A DNA stretch of 64,000 bases from Aquipseudomonas guryensis (GTDB lineage: Bacteria; Pseudomonadota; Gammaproteobacteria; Pseudomonadales; Pseudomonadaceae). Shown here piece by piece: positions 23,723-31,740 of this stretch. Each line of letters starts with the position of its first letter. Position 1 is the first letter of the stretch. Location of the stretch: NCBI RefSeq assembly GCF_014164785.1, contig NZ_JACJFN010000003.1, forward strand, positions 558,001-622,000, in the 5' to 3' direction. Made by a program: the position numbers and the translations under genes. The notes below the pieces were generated by a model, which was given only the letters and a program-made list of their open reading frames with translations, had not been told where the DNA came from and searched no databases.

Positions 23723-26242
23723 TTATTTGCGCGGCTTGGCTCGTGCCGTCGGCTCGGCGATCAGCGGGTCATCTGGCCAATAGTGTTTCGGGTAACGCCC
23801 CTTGAGATCCTTCTTCACCTCCAGGTAGGTGTTGGCCCAGAAGCTGGCCAGGTCCTGGGTCACCTGCACCGGGCGCCGCGCCGGCGACAGCAGGTGCAGC
23901 TTGAGCCCCAGACGGCCGCCGGCGATGCGCGGGGTGGCGGCCAGGCCGAACAGCTCCTGCAGACGCACCGCCAGCACCGGCGGCTCCTCGCTGTAGTCGA
24001 TGCCGATACGTGAGCCGGACGGCACAGCCAGGCTGCGCGGCGCCAGCTCGTCGAGCTGCTGCGGCAGCGGCCAGGGCAGCAGGCCGGCGAGGATGCCGGG
24101 CAGCTCCAGGTTGGCAAAATGACTGAGCCGGCTGACCTTGCCCAGATAGGGCTGCAACCAGTCTTCCAAACTGGCCAGCAACGCCGCATCACTGAGGTCG
24201 GGCCAGGCACTGGCGCCCTTGTCCTGCAGGTCCAACCGCCGCAGCAGCGCCACCCGCCCCTGCCACTGGCGCAGTTCGGGCGTCCAGGGCAGCAGCTCCA
24301 GGCCCTTGCGCCGCACCAGGCCAAGCAGGGCGCGCGCCCGTGCACTGTCGTCCAGGCCACTCAAAGCCTCGCTGCTGAGCACCAGCGCGCCGATCTTGCG
24401 CTGACGTTCGGCACGCAACACGCCTTCGCGCTCGTCCCACTCCAGCTCCTCGACCTGGCTGACCTGTTCGGCCAGCACGCCGTCGAACAGCGTGGGATCG
24501 AGATCGGCGGCCAGATAGATGCGCTCCTCGCGCTGGCCCTGGCGACTGCCGAGGTCGGCGATCACCAGCCACTCGTGTTTCATCAAGGCATCCGGCTCGC
24601 CGAACTGCGCCGCACGGCCGTTGGCCAGGCGGTAGTCGCCGCCCCCCGCACGGCGCTGGCGGGCGACCCGATCCGGATAGGCAAACGCCAGCAGGCAGCC
24701 GAGCCAGCGCGGATGCCCGGCATCGGCCACCGCCTCGCGGGCCGGGCCACGCAGGTAGCTACGAAACTGCCGGGCCAGCTGGCGCGCGCGCTGCACACCG
24801 CCCTTGGCGCCGCGCTGGGCCTTGTCCTCGCCGCTGAGCAGGGCAATGCGGCTGTGCAGGTCGGCGCCGGCGCCACGCAGGATGTCGCGCTCGCCGAGCA
24901 ACGCAGCCAGGTCACAGGCCAGGTTGCCCAGGCCCAGGGCCTGGCCGCGCAACAGCAGATGGGCGATGCGCGGGTGCGCCGGCAGCTCTGCCATGGCCTG
25001 GCCGTGTGGCGTCAATACACCGCGCCCGTCCAGGGCGCCGAGGCGCTGCAGCAGCTCGCGGGCCTGAGCGAACGGCGCGGCCGGCGGTGCATCGAGAAAG
25101 GCCAGCTCGCCGGGCTCGACACCCCAGCGCGCCAGCTGCAAAGCCAGGCCGGCCAGGTCGGCCGCGAGGATTTCCGCCGTGCCGTAAGCGGCCAACTGCT
25201 CGTGCTGGGCCTGCGACCACAGCCGATAACACACACCCGGTTCCAGGCGCCCGGCCCGGCCGGCACGCTGGGTGGCGCTAGCGCGGGAGATGCGCTGGGT
25301 GTCCAGGCGGGTCATGCCGCTGGCCGGGTCGAAGCGTGGCACCCGCGCCAGGCCGGCATCCACCACCACGCGCACGCCGTCGATGGTCAGGCTGGTCTCG
25401 GCGATATTGGTCGCCAGCACCACCTTGCGCTTGCCCGCCGGCGCCGCCTCGATAGCCGCACGCTGGGCGCTCAGGTCCAGCTCGCCATGCAGCGGGCAGA
25501 GCAGGATCTCATCGCGCCCCCGCAAGGCTTCCGCCAGTTGTTCATGCACCCGACGGATCTCGGCCTGGCCGGGAAGGAACAGCAACAGGCTGCCCGGCTC
25601 ATCGGCCAGGGCCTGCAGCACGGTCTGCGTGACGCGCTGCTCGATCCACTCGCCGGGCTGGAACGGGCTGCCCCAGCGGATATCCACCGGATGCATGCGC
25701 CCTTCACTGGACACCACCGAAGCATCATTAAGCAGGCGCGACAGGCGCTCGCCTTCCAGGGTCGCCGACATCAGCAGCACCTTCAGCGGCGGATCGTCGC
25801 GCAGCAGCTCGCGGCCGTTAAGGGTCAGGGCCAGCGCCAGGTCAGCATCTAGGCTGCGCTCGTGGAACTCGTCAAAAATGACCAGACCGACGCCCTCCAG
25901 CGCCGGATCATCCTGCAGGCGGCGGGCGAGGATGCCTTCAGTGACCACCTCGATGCGTGTGCGCGGGCCGACCTTGCTCTCCAGGCGGATGCGGTAACCG
26001 ACCGTTTCGCCGACCTGCTCACCCAGCTCGCTGGCCAAGCGCTCGGCGGCGGCCCGCGCCGCCAGGCGGCGCGGTTCGAGCATGAGGATGCGCTGCCCGG
26101 CCAGCCAGGCTTCGTCGAGCAGGGCCAGCGGCACGCGGGTGGTCTTGCCGGCGCCGGGCGGGGCTTCCAGCACGGCCTCGTGGCGCTCGGCCAGGGCGGC
26201 GCGCAGGGCAGGCAAAACGGCGTCTATGGGTAAGGGGGTCAT
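23723..26242 (-). CDS. hrpB: ATP-dependent helicase HrpB
   Basis: This 839-residue DExH-box helicase has motif I in APPGAGKTTRVPLALL, motif II DEFHERSLDADL, motif III SATLEG, motif V TNIAETSLTIDGV and motif VI QRAGRAGRLEPG. It then carries the helicase-associated HA2 region and the HrpB-specific C-terminal domain (about 480-839). The length matches HrpB (about 810-850). Its cellular task is poorly defined in most bacteria. It is a single gene, divergent from the lipoprotein gene at 26380. Confidence 0.95.
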   Translation of the reverse strand: MTPLPIDAVLPALRAALAERHEAVLEAPPGAGKTTRVPLALLDEAWLAGQRILMLEPRRLAARAAAERLASELGEQVGETVGYRIRLESKVGPRTRIEVVTEGILARRLQDDPALEGVGLVIFDEFHERSLDADLALALTLNGRELLRDDPPLKVLLMSATLEGERLSRLLNDASVVSSEGRMHPVDIRWGSPFQPGEWIEQRVTQTVLQALADEPGSLLLFLPGQAEIRRVHEQLAEALRGRDEILLCPLHGELDLSAQRAAIEAAPAGKRKVVLATNIAETSLTIDGVRVVVDAGLARVPRFDPASGMTRLDTQRISRASATQRAGRAGRLEPGVCYRLWSQAQHEQLAAYGTAEILAADLAGLALQLARWGVEPGELAFLDAPPAAPFAQARELLQRLGALDGRGVLTPHGQAMAELPAHPRIAHLLLRGQALGLGNLACDLAALLGERDILRGAGADLHSRIALLSGEDKAQRGAKGGVQRARQLARQFRSYLRGPAREAVADAGHPRWLGCLLAFAYPDRVARQRRAGGGDYRLANGRAAQFGEPDALMKHEWLVIADLGSRQGQREERIYLAADLDPTLFDGVLAEQVSQVEELEWDEREGVLRAERQRKIGALVLSSEALSGLDDSARARALLGLVRRKGLELLPWTPELRQWQGRVALLRRLDLQDKGASAWPDLSDAALLASLEDWLQPYLGKVSRLSHFANLELPGILAGLLPWPLPQQLDELAPRSLAVPSGSRIGIDYSEEPPVLAVRLQELFGLAATPRIAGGRLGLKLHLLSPARRPVQVTQDLASFWANTYLEVKKDLKGRYPKHYWPDDPLIAEPTARAKPRK

Positions 26243-26379
26243 GGCGGCTCCGCAAACAAGGCGGCGATTATAGGCTGTGCCACTGCCGAACCGGGCAGCT
26301 CCTGCACGGTCTGAAGTTCAGCCATCCACCTGCAATGGCGGCCTTGGTATAGTGCCGGCTCGAATTTATGGAGGTGCTC

Positions 26380-26796
26380 ATGCACATGCGTTCCCGTGTT
26401 ATCGGCGGCATCCTGGCGGCCACCCTGCTCACCCAGCTGAGCGCCTGCGGCACGCTGTTCTTCCCCGACCGCCGTGGCCAGATCGAAGGCCGCATCGACC
26501 CGCTGGTCGCCGGACTGAACGCCATCGGCATCCTGTTCTACGTGATCCCCGGGCTGATCGCCTTCGGCATCGACTTCGCCACTGGCGCCATCTACCTGCC
26601 GGCCGGCCAGTACTCGGTGGCCCCCGAGCAGCTGCAGGATGCCATCGGCGCCGACGGCCAGGTCGATCAGGCCAAGCTCAAGGCCATCATCCTGCGGGAA
26701 ACCGGCCAGGAGCTACCTCTCGACGATCCGCGCCTGATTCAGCACAGTGGCAATATCGAGCAGCTGGCCGCCTACGGCCTGCGCACGGAGGCCTGA
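26380..26796 (+). CDS. Small outer-envelope lipoprotein
   Basis: This 138-residue protein has a lipoprotein signal (GGILAATLLTQLSAC, lipobox LSAC) followed by a short domain. The domain has one hydrophobic stretch, ILFYVIPGLIAFGIDFATG, and a charged tail. From memory, homologues in Pseudomonas carry a misleading polyribonucleotide nucleotidyltransferase label; nothing here resembles PNPase. GGAGG five bases before the ATG at 26380 chooses that start over the ATGs at 26368 and 26386. The stop overlaps the next start (TGATG). Confidence 0.75.
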   Translation: MHMRSRVIGGILAATLLTQLSACGTLFFPDRRGQIEGRIDPLVAGLNAIGILFYVIPGLIAFGIDFATGAIYLPAGQYSVAPEQLQDAIGADGQVDQAKLKAIILRETGQELPLDDPRLIQHSGNIEQLAAYGLRTEA

Positions 26797-27302
26797 TGAA
26801 CCGAGTGCTCGCCAACCACCTGCAGCGTCTGCTGGCCTACCATGGCTGGGCCTACATGCGCCTGTGCGGACAGCTGGCGAGCCTCAGCGAGGAACAGTAC
26901 CGCGCGCCCTGCGGTCTGTTCTTCGGCAGCATCCATGGCACCCTCAACCACCTGGCCGTGGCCGACCGCCTGTGGCTGGCACGGGCGCGCTTCGAGGCGC
27001 AGCCCTTCGAGCGTCTGGATGTCGAGGTGCTCAGCGAGCGTGCCGCGCTGGAGAACTACCTGGAAATGGGCGTCGCCGCCTGGCGCGACCTGCTCGATGG
27101 GCTGGAGGATGCCGACCTGCTGGCGCCGATCGCCTACCGCAATATGGCCGGCGAACAGCATATGCGCCCGCTGGCCGAGATCATCCCGCACCTGGTCAAC
27201 CACGGCACCCACCACCGCGGCCAGATCAGCGCCGCGCTGACCGCCATGGGCCAGGCCGCACCAGTACTCGACTACATCTACGCCCTGCCCGAACTGCCAT
27301 GA
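26796..27302 (+). CDS. DinB-family protein
   Basis: This 168-residue four-helix-bundle protein of the DinB/YfiT type has metal-binding histidines in GSIHGTLNHLAVADRLWL and in the C-terminal HLVNHGTHHRGQI. The family includes thiol-dependent S-transferases and unknown enzymes. Its start overlaps the lipoprotein stop by one base, and its stop overlaps the fieF start by four bases, so the three genes are translationally coupled. The pairing with a cation exporter is not explained by known function. Confidence 0.85.
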   Translation: MNRVLANHLQRLLAYHGWAYMRLCGQLASLSEEQYRAPCGLFFGSIHGTLNHLAVADRLWLARARFEAQPFERLDVEVLSERAALENYLEMGVAAWRDLLDGLEDADLLAPIAYRNMAGEQHMRPLAEIIPHLVNHGTHHRGQISAALTAMGQAAPVLDYIYALPELP

Positions 27303-28183
27303 AGATCGAACCGCAGCACGCCCGCCTGCTGCGCCTTGCCAGTGGCGCGGCGCTGGCTACTGCCCTGCTGCTGACGCTGGCCAAGGCCGTGGCCTGGTGG
27401 CTGAGCGGCTCGGTCAGCCTGCTCGCCGGTCTCACAGACTCCTTGCTGGACAGTGCCGCTTCGCTGCTCAACCTGATTGCCGTGCATTACGCCCTGCGCC
27501 CGGCCGATGACGATCACCGTTATGGCCACGGCAAGGCCGAAGCCCTGGCTGGCCTCGGCCAGGCGCTGTTTATTGGCGCCAGTGCGGTGCTGGTGGCCGT
27601 CCAGGCGGTCGAGCGTCTGCAGCATCCGCAACCGCTCGGAGCCCCTGCCCTGGGTATCGCCGTTATGCTGCTGTCGCTGGCCATGACCGCCGGCCTGCTG
27701 CTGTTCCAGGGCCATGTGGTCAAGCTCACCGGCTCCACGGCGATCCGCGCCGACTCGCTGCATTACCGCTCCGACCTGCTGCTCAACGGCAGCATCCTGC
27801 TGGCCCTGGTACTGGCCGCCTTCGGTTGGCAGCAACTGGATGCGCTGTTCGGCTTGGGGATAGCCGCCTACATCCTGTGGAGTGCGCTGAGCATCATGCG
27901 CGAGGCGGTGGCCGTGCTGATGGACCAAGAGCTGGCGCTGGAGGTCAGCGAGCGCATGCACCTGCTGGCCTGCTCAGTGCCTGGCGTACTTGGCGCCCAT
28001 GACCTGCGCACGCGGGTTTCCGGCACCCACTGGTTCGTCCAGCTGCACCTGGAGCTGCCGGGCGAGCTGCCGCTGCTAGAGGCTCATCGTCTGTGCGAGC
28101 TGGCGGAGCGGGCGATCCGCAGCGAATTCCCGCGCGCCGAGGTGCTGGTACACCCCGACCCGATCGACGCCGTGCCGCACTGA
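27299..28183 (+). CDS. fieF: Cation diffusion facilitator, FieF-like
   Basis: This 294-residue exporter of divalent metals (Zn, Fe or Cd in FieF) has six membrane helices. The intramembrane metal site is in TDSLLDSAASLL, and YGHGKAEALAGL supplies the interfacial cytoplasmic ligands. A C-terminal cytoplasmic domain from about residue 205 (SVPGVLGAHDLRTR) is the CDF dimerisation domain. It works as a metal/proton antiporter. It is the last gene of an overlapping three-gene cluster. Confidence 0.92.
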   Translation: MKIEPQHARLLRLASGAALATALLLTLAKAVAWWLSGSVSLLAGLTDSLLDSAASLLNLIAVHYALRPADDDHRYGHGKAEALAGLGQALFIGASAVLVAVQAVERLQHPQPLGAPALGIAVMLLSLAMTAGLLLFQGHVVKLTGSTAIRADSLHYRSDLLLNGSILLALVLAAFGWQQLDALFGLGIAAYILWSALSIMREAVAVLMDQELALEVSERMHLLACSVPGVLGAHDLRTRVSGTHWFVQLHLELPGELPLLEAHRLCELAERAIRSEFPRAEVLVHPDPIDAVPH

Positions 28184-28438
28184 CGGCTCAATCGTTGGCG
28201 TCAAGGCTGGCAGCAAAGGCGTCAGGCCGAGCAGCAGGAGGATGCCGATATCGGCCAGGACGATGGGGGTACGGCGCATGCCAGAGTCTCCGAAGTTACT
28301 CCGAGCAGTCTCCCAGAACCCGTGTAAAGCCAGGGTAAAGGCCGTGCATCGTTTGCGTAAAATCAACTAGAGCAATTGCTCTAAAAACTCTAAGCTGGTG
28401 CAGCCCCACCCCTCCTAATAACAACATCGAGGTGCTGC

Positions 28439-28864
28439 ATGCCTGTTCCCCTGAACCCCAGCGCGATTGCCCTGCTCGGCCTGGTGGCCTGGTCTCTGTT
28501 GCTGGTCTTCCTGCTGGTCAACCAACGCGGCCTACTGGTGTTCAGCGGCAGGATGCGGGTCAACGCCTTCGCCCCGGACGGCAGCAACACGCCCAGCGCG
28601 TTTGGCCAACGCCTGGTGCGCGCCCATGCCAACTGCGTGGAAAACCTGCCATTGCTGGCAGCCGTGCTGCTCTATGCCATCGCCAGTGGGCAGACCGCGC
28701 TGACCGACCCGCTGGCCTGTGTGTTGCTCGGTGCGCGGCTGTTCCAGTCGAGCATGCACCTGATCAGCACCCGCCCACTGTTCGTCTGGCTGCGCTTCGC
28801 TGGCTTCCTGGCGCAACTGCTGATCCTGGCCTGGTGGCTGTTGCGTTTGGGCGGCCTGGTCTAG
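28439..28864 (+). CDS. MAPEG-family membrane protein
   Basis: This 141-residue protein with four transmembrane helices matches the MAPEG superfamily (membrane-associated eicosanoid/glutathione metabolism). The signature segment is RAHANCVENLPLLAAVLLYA, with the conserved R-A-x-x-N-x-x-E-x-x-P. Bacterial members are of uncertain activity, sometimes glutathione-dependent. GAGGTG upstream supports the ATG at 28439. A hairpin terminator follows at 28936. The 255 bp between fieF and this gene hold no convincing feature. Confidence 0.87.
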   Translation: MPVPLNPSAIALLGLVAWSLLLVFLLVNQRGLLVFSGRMRVNAFAPDGSNTPSAFGQRLVRAHANCVENLPLLAAVLLYAIASGQTALTDPLACVLLGARLFQSSMHLISTRPLFVWLRFAGFLAQLLILAWWLLRLGGLV

Positions 28865-28935
28865 CCCCAGCTGGCGTACTGTTGGCGGCTGAAGTTGCTC
28901 CTACGGGAGCCTGAGGCAGACAAATCACAGACAAG

Positions 28936-28966
28936 AAAAAGGGGAGGCACATGGCCTCCCCTTTTT
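28936..28966. terminator. Bidirectional rho-independent terminator
   Basis: AAAAAGGGGAGGC (28936-28948) pairs perfectly with GCCTCCCCTTTTT (28954-28966) over a five-base loop, giving an A/T-flanked stem usable from both strands. It can stop the MAPEG transcript on plus and any transcript from the 28970-29240 region on minus. Confidence 0.85.
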
Positions 28967-29243
28967 CCTGTCCGGCACGGGCGATGGTGTCGCCGCTTTC
29001 CTCGCCCGCCTGGTTGGGCGGTGCGGACCCGGGAGCCTGCGCGATCCGGTAGGACCGCCGGCACCGCGACACCTGATTGGGCGTTGCGGGTGGACTTCAA
29101 CGTCCGGGCCATGAAACTGTGGGAAAGCTTAACCAAGCGAGAGCGACCAAGGATTGCGAATATTGCTCATTAATAGATTACTTGCGCAATTTTAAACCAC
29201 TGTTAGATTAATCAGCGCAATCCGAACACATAGAAGCCCAATA
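28967..29243. other. Intergenic region with structured segment and AT-rich lrp upstream
   Basis: This is the right part of a 379-bp gap without a convincing gene. GGTGTCGC at 28986-28993 is complementary to GCGACACC at 29066-29073. Between them are a CGCCC/GGGCG hairpin (29003-29020) and a second stem (29023-29029 with 29052-29058, one mismatch). Read on the minus strand this would be a folded RNA of roughly 140 nt ending at the terminator at 28936. From about 29155 to 29243 the DNA becomes AT-rich (TTGCGAATATTGC..., TTGCGCAATTTTAAA), as expected of an Lrp-type autoregulatory site. Confidence 0.4.
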
Positions 29244-29723
29244 ATGAACAAGCTCGACCGCTACGACCTGCGCATCCTCGCCGAATTGCAGCGCGACGCG
29301 CGCATCTCCAATCAGGAGCTGGCCGAACGCATCGGCCTGTCGCCTTCGCCCTGCTCGCGGCGGGTCAAGCAACTGGAAGACGACGGCTATATCACCCGCC
29401 AGGTGGCCCTGCTCGATCGCAAGAAGCTCGGCCTTAGCCTGACCGCCTTCGTCCTGATCGGCATGGATCGACACACCCCGGAGCGCTTCGAGCACTTCCA
29501 GGCGGTGATCCGCCAATGCCCGGAGGTGCTGGAATGCAGCCTGGTGACTGGGATGGACGCCGACTACCAGCTCAAGGTGGTGGTACCGGACATGGACCAT
29601 TACCAGAAATTCCTCCTCGGCCAACTAACCCGCATCGAAGGCGTGACCAGCGTGCGCTCCAGCTTCGTGCTGGACTCGGTGTTAGCCAGCACCGAGCTGC
29701 CGCTCAATCATCTGCGCGAGTGA
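29244..29723 (+). CDS. Lrp/AsnC-family transcriptional regulator
   Basis: This 159-residue regulator has an N-terminal winged helix (residues 1-60, DRYDLRILAELQRDARISNQ then ELAERIGLSPSPCSRRVKQL) and a C-terminal RAM ligand domain containing VLECSLVTGMDADYQLKVVV. It is a typical octameric amino-acid-responsive regulator. The upstream AT-rich region with repeated TTGCG..AAT motifs is a likely autoregulatory site. No obvious target operon adjoins. The start has no strong ribosome site, but the family N terminus begins here. Confidence 0.92.
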   Translation: MNKLDRYDLRILAELQRDARISNQELAERIGLSPSPCSRRVKQLEDDGYITRQVALLDRKKLGLSLTAFVLIGMDRHTPERFEHFQAVIRQCPEVLECSLVTGMDADYQLKVVVPDMDHYQKFLLGQLTRIEGVTSVRSSFVLDSVLASTELPLNHLRE

Positions 29724-29767
29724 GTAACGGCTTGATGATCGGCTAGAAGCAGGCCGATCAACGTCTG

Positions 29768-29796
29768 CTGGCAGGCTGCCTGGCCGCGCGTATAAT
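29768..29796 (+). promoter_or_regulatory. Sigma-70 promoter of the DUF2788 gene
   Basis: A perfect -10 TATAAT at 29791-29796 is preceded 17 bases upstream by CTGGCA (29768-29773), four of six matches to the -35 consensus. It lies about 45 bp before the ATG at 29841. Confidence 0.5.
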
Positions 29797-29840
29797 CGCC
29801 GGCCGTTGTTTATCCCCCTGCTATTGCCGTTGAGGTCACC

Positions 29841-30059
29841 ATGGAAACCGAACAGTTCGAAGCCCTGATGATGTACGTACTGGTGGGCGGGCTGATGGTG
29901 TTCATGGCCTTCATCATCTGGGACCTGGCGAAGAAGTCCAAGGCCGGCCGCCTGGGCACGGCGATCCTGTTCCTCGGCCTGGGCCTGTGCCTGTTCGCCT
30001 TCCTGGCCAAGCCGATCATCACCTACATCATCGAAGCCGCCCGCGGCATCCACGGCTGA
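29841..30059 (+). CDS. DUF2788 small membrane protein
   Basis: This 72-residue protein has two transmembrane helices (MMYVLVGGLMVFMAFIIWDL and ILFLGLGLCLFAFLAKPII) joined by a lysine-rich turn, and it matches DUF2788. Function is unknown. GAGGT at the right distance supports the ATG, and a good -10 lies upstream, so it has its own promoter. Confidence 0.87.
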   Translation: METEQFEALMMYVLVGGLMVFMAFIIWDLAKKSKAGRLGTAILFLGLGLCLFAFLAKPIITYIIEAARGIHG

Positions 30060-30137
30060 CGCCTGGCCGGACGAGGCTGAGGCACGGCAACGCCGCAAGG
30101 CGAAACCTGCGTAGCCCGGATGCAGCGCCTTTACTGA

Positions 30138-30473
30138 CTACTCCAGCAGGCGGCGCAGCTCTTCCGACACTGGCATCGGCTTGAATGCACTGACCCGCGC
30201 CCGCCCGGTATTGCCCAGCGGCACCCAGATCAGTGAGAACAGCAGCGCGGCAACGATGCGCGGTAGCTGCCCCGCTACCTCGCGCCAGTCACCTGCCAGC
30301 CAACCGGCGCGCAGCATCAGCCAGTGCGACTGCGCATGCCACAGGGGCCTGCGCTGGCTGAGGATATGCGCGCGCTCCAGGCTGATGAAGGCAGCCGGCA
30401 GGTCGCCCACCTGCAGGGCACGACGGGACTCGGTAAAGGCCAGTAGCATGGCCTCATGCAGTTCGTTACGCAT
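30138..30473 (-). CDS. DUF3703 protein
   Basis: This 111-residue protein belongs to DUF3703, recognised by ALQVGDLPAAFISLERAHILSQ and HAQSHWLMLRAGWLAGDWREV. One central hydrophobic stretch (VAALLFSLIWVPLG) could be membrane-associated. DUF3703 genes are often found beside MerR regulators and cation transporters, as here. It overlaps the end of the transporter gene by eight bases and is cotranscribed with it. Its role is unknown but probably linked to metal handling. Confidence 0.85.
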   Translation of the reverse strand: MRNELHEAMLLAFTESRRALQVGDLPAAFISLERAHILSQRRPLWHAQSHWLMLRAGWLAGDWREVAGQLPRIVAALLFSLIWVPLGNTGRARVSAFKPMPVSEELRRLLE

Positions 30474-31089
30474 GCTCGGCCACCTCTGCCAACTCGCCGC
30501 GCGCCTGGCGTAGTACCTGGATCGCCGCAGAAATCGCCAGGCTGGCCATGATCACCGCGACCAGCAGATCCGGCCAGGCACTCCCGGTACCGAACACCCC
30601 CAGCGCGGCGAGCAGCACGGCTAGGTTGCCCAGGGCATCGTTACGGGTGCACAGCCAGACGCTGCGCATGTTGCTGTCCCCCTCGCGGTAGGCATACAGC
30701 AACGCCGCCACCCCGACATTGGCCAGCAGCGCCAGGCTACCGACCACGCCCATGGTCGGCGCATTCGGCACCTCGCCCTGCAATAGTTGCCAGACTGCGG
30801 CAGCCAACACCCCCAGACCGAACAACAACATGCTCAGCGCCTTGAACTGCGCAGCGCGGGCGCGCAGCACCACGCCGAGGCCAAGTACCCACAGGCTGAT
30901 GGCGTAGTTGCCGGCGTCGCCGAGGAAGTCCAGCGAATCGGCCAGCAGCGACACCGAGCCCGCGCGCAGACCGGCGCCGATCTCCACGGCGAACATGGCG
31001 AAGTTGACCACCAAGGCCAGCCACAGAATCTTGCGGTAACGCCGCGAGCGGCTGACATCCTGGTCGTGATTGCAGCAATGAGCACCCAT
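30466..31089 (-). CDS. Short CDF-type cation transporter
   Basis: This 207-residue protein has about six hydrophobic helices. The CDF metal motif is in LLADSLDFLGDAGNYAISL, and a second aspartate motif is CTRNDALGNLAVLLAAL. The N-terminal MGAHCCNHDQD could bind metal. The C-terminal cytoplasmic domain of full-length CDFs is absent; such short proteins are common next to MerR regulators. AAGGAG seven bases before the ATG marks the start. It is predicted to export a soft or divalent metal under control of the divergent regulator. Confidence 0.87.
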   Translation of the reverse strand: MGAHCCNHDQDVSRSRRYRKILWLALVVNFAMFAVEIGAGLRAGSVSLLADSLDFLGDAGNYAISLWVLGLGVVLRARAAQFKALSMLLFGLGVLAAAVWQLLQGEVPNAPTMGVVGSLALLANVGVAALLYAYREGDSNMRSVWLCTRNDALGNLAVLLAALGVFGTGSAWPDLLVAVIMASLAISAAIQVLRQARGELAEVAEHA

Positions 31090-31118
31090 TTGGCATCTCC
31101 TTGGTTCAGATGCAGACT

Positions 31119-31149
31119 AGGCTAAAGCCTGTAGCGACTACAGGGTCAA
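31119..31149 (-). promoter_or_regulatory. MerR-type promoter and operator of the cation-transporter operon
   Basis: On the minus strand TTGACC (31149-31144) and TAGCCT (31124-31119) are separated by 19 bases instead of 17. The spacer holds the palindrome CCTGTAGTCGCTACAGG (31128-31144). A stretched 19-bp spacer over a dyad is the hallmark of promoters activated by MerR-family metal sensors through DNA underwinding. It drives the transporter and DUF3703 genes and lies 16 bp from the merR-family start. Confidence 0.85.
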
Positions 31150-31164
31150 GCAGCGGAGCCAAAC

Positions 31165-31575
31165 ATGAGTAAACCCCTCACCATCGGCGTACTCAGTCGC
31201 GAGAGCGGCGTCAATCTGGAGACTATCCGATTCTACGAGCGCTCCGGCCTCCTCCCGGCACCCCAGCGCAGCGCCGCCGGTTATCGCCACTATCAGGCGA
31301 TGGACGTGCGCCGCCTGCGCTTCATCCGCCGCGGCCGCGAGCTTGGCTTCAGCCTGGAGGAAATCCGCAGCCTGCTGGGTCTCGCCGCCCATCCCGAAAG
31401 CCCCTGCGCCAGCGCAGACCAGATGGTGCGCGAACACCTGGACACCATCGAGGCGCGCATCCGCGACCTGCAGAACATGCAGGCCGAGCTGAACAAGATC
31501 GCAGGTTGCCAGAGCGGCCACGCCGAACACTGTCGCCTGCTGGAAGCCCTGGATAGCCGCGACTGCTGCGCCTGA
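31165..31575 (+). CDS. MerR-family metal-responsive regulator
   Basis: This 136-residue protein has an N-terminal MerR helix-turn-helix (IGVLSRESGVNLETIRFYER), a long dimerisation helix and a cysteine-bearing C terminus. Cys is present in ESPCASADQM, KIAGCQSGH, AEHCRLLEAL and the final DCCA. The three-cysteine pattern resembles MerR, PbrR and CadR sensors rather than two-cysteine CueR. The cognate metal (Hg, Pb, Cd or Zn) cannot be fixed. It diverges from the transporter/DUF3703 operon, whose 19-bp-spacer promoter it should activate. Confidence 0.9.
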   Translation: MSKPLTIGVLSRESGVNLETIRFYERSGLLPAPQRSAAGYRHYQAMDVRRLRFIRRGRELGFSLEEIRSLLGLAAHPESPCASADQMVREHLDTIEARIRDLQNMQAELNKIAGCQSGHAEHCRLLEALDSRDCCA

Positions 31576-31597
31576 CTGATCGAGACGACAAGTCCGC

Positions 31598-31618
31598 AGG
31601 GTGCGCATGGCGCACCCT
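31598..31618. terminator. AGGGTGCGC/GCGCACCCT hairpin after the merR-type gene
   Basis: A perfect nine-base stem (31598-31606 and 31610-31618) with a three-base loop ATG lies 22 bp after the regulator's stop. The sequence recurs in altered form at 36128-36159 and 38157-38173 in this window, so it is a dispersed hairpin family. There is no long T tract. Confidence 0.55.
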
Positions 31619-31740
31619 ATGACTGCATTCCCATCCACCGTGTACACCCAGCGAACACTGCGTTCGCCAATGGCAACGGTGGCGGCGGTCAGCCATGCTA
31701 GGCTGGCAAACCTCGTTAGCCGCCTAAGCATCCACCTGCC

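Noticed and set aside
24119-25852. 577-codon plus-strand frame opposite hrpB
   Set aside because: Composition typical of antisense GC shadow; the minus frame carries all helicase motifs.
28076-28279. 67-codon minus-strand frame beginning MRRTPIVLADIGILLLLG with GGAG upstream
   Set aside because: About half of it lies antisense inside fieF and the C-terminal part is a mirror of that coding sequence. The hydrophobic N terminus and GGAG are suggestive but not enough.
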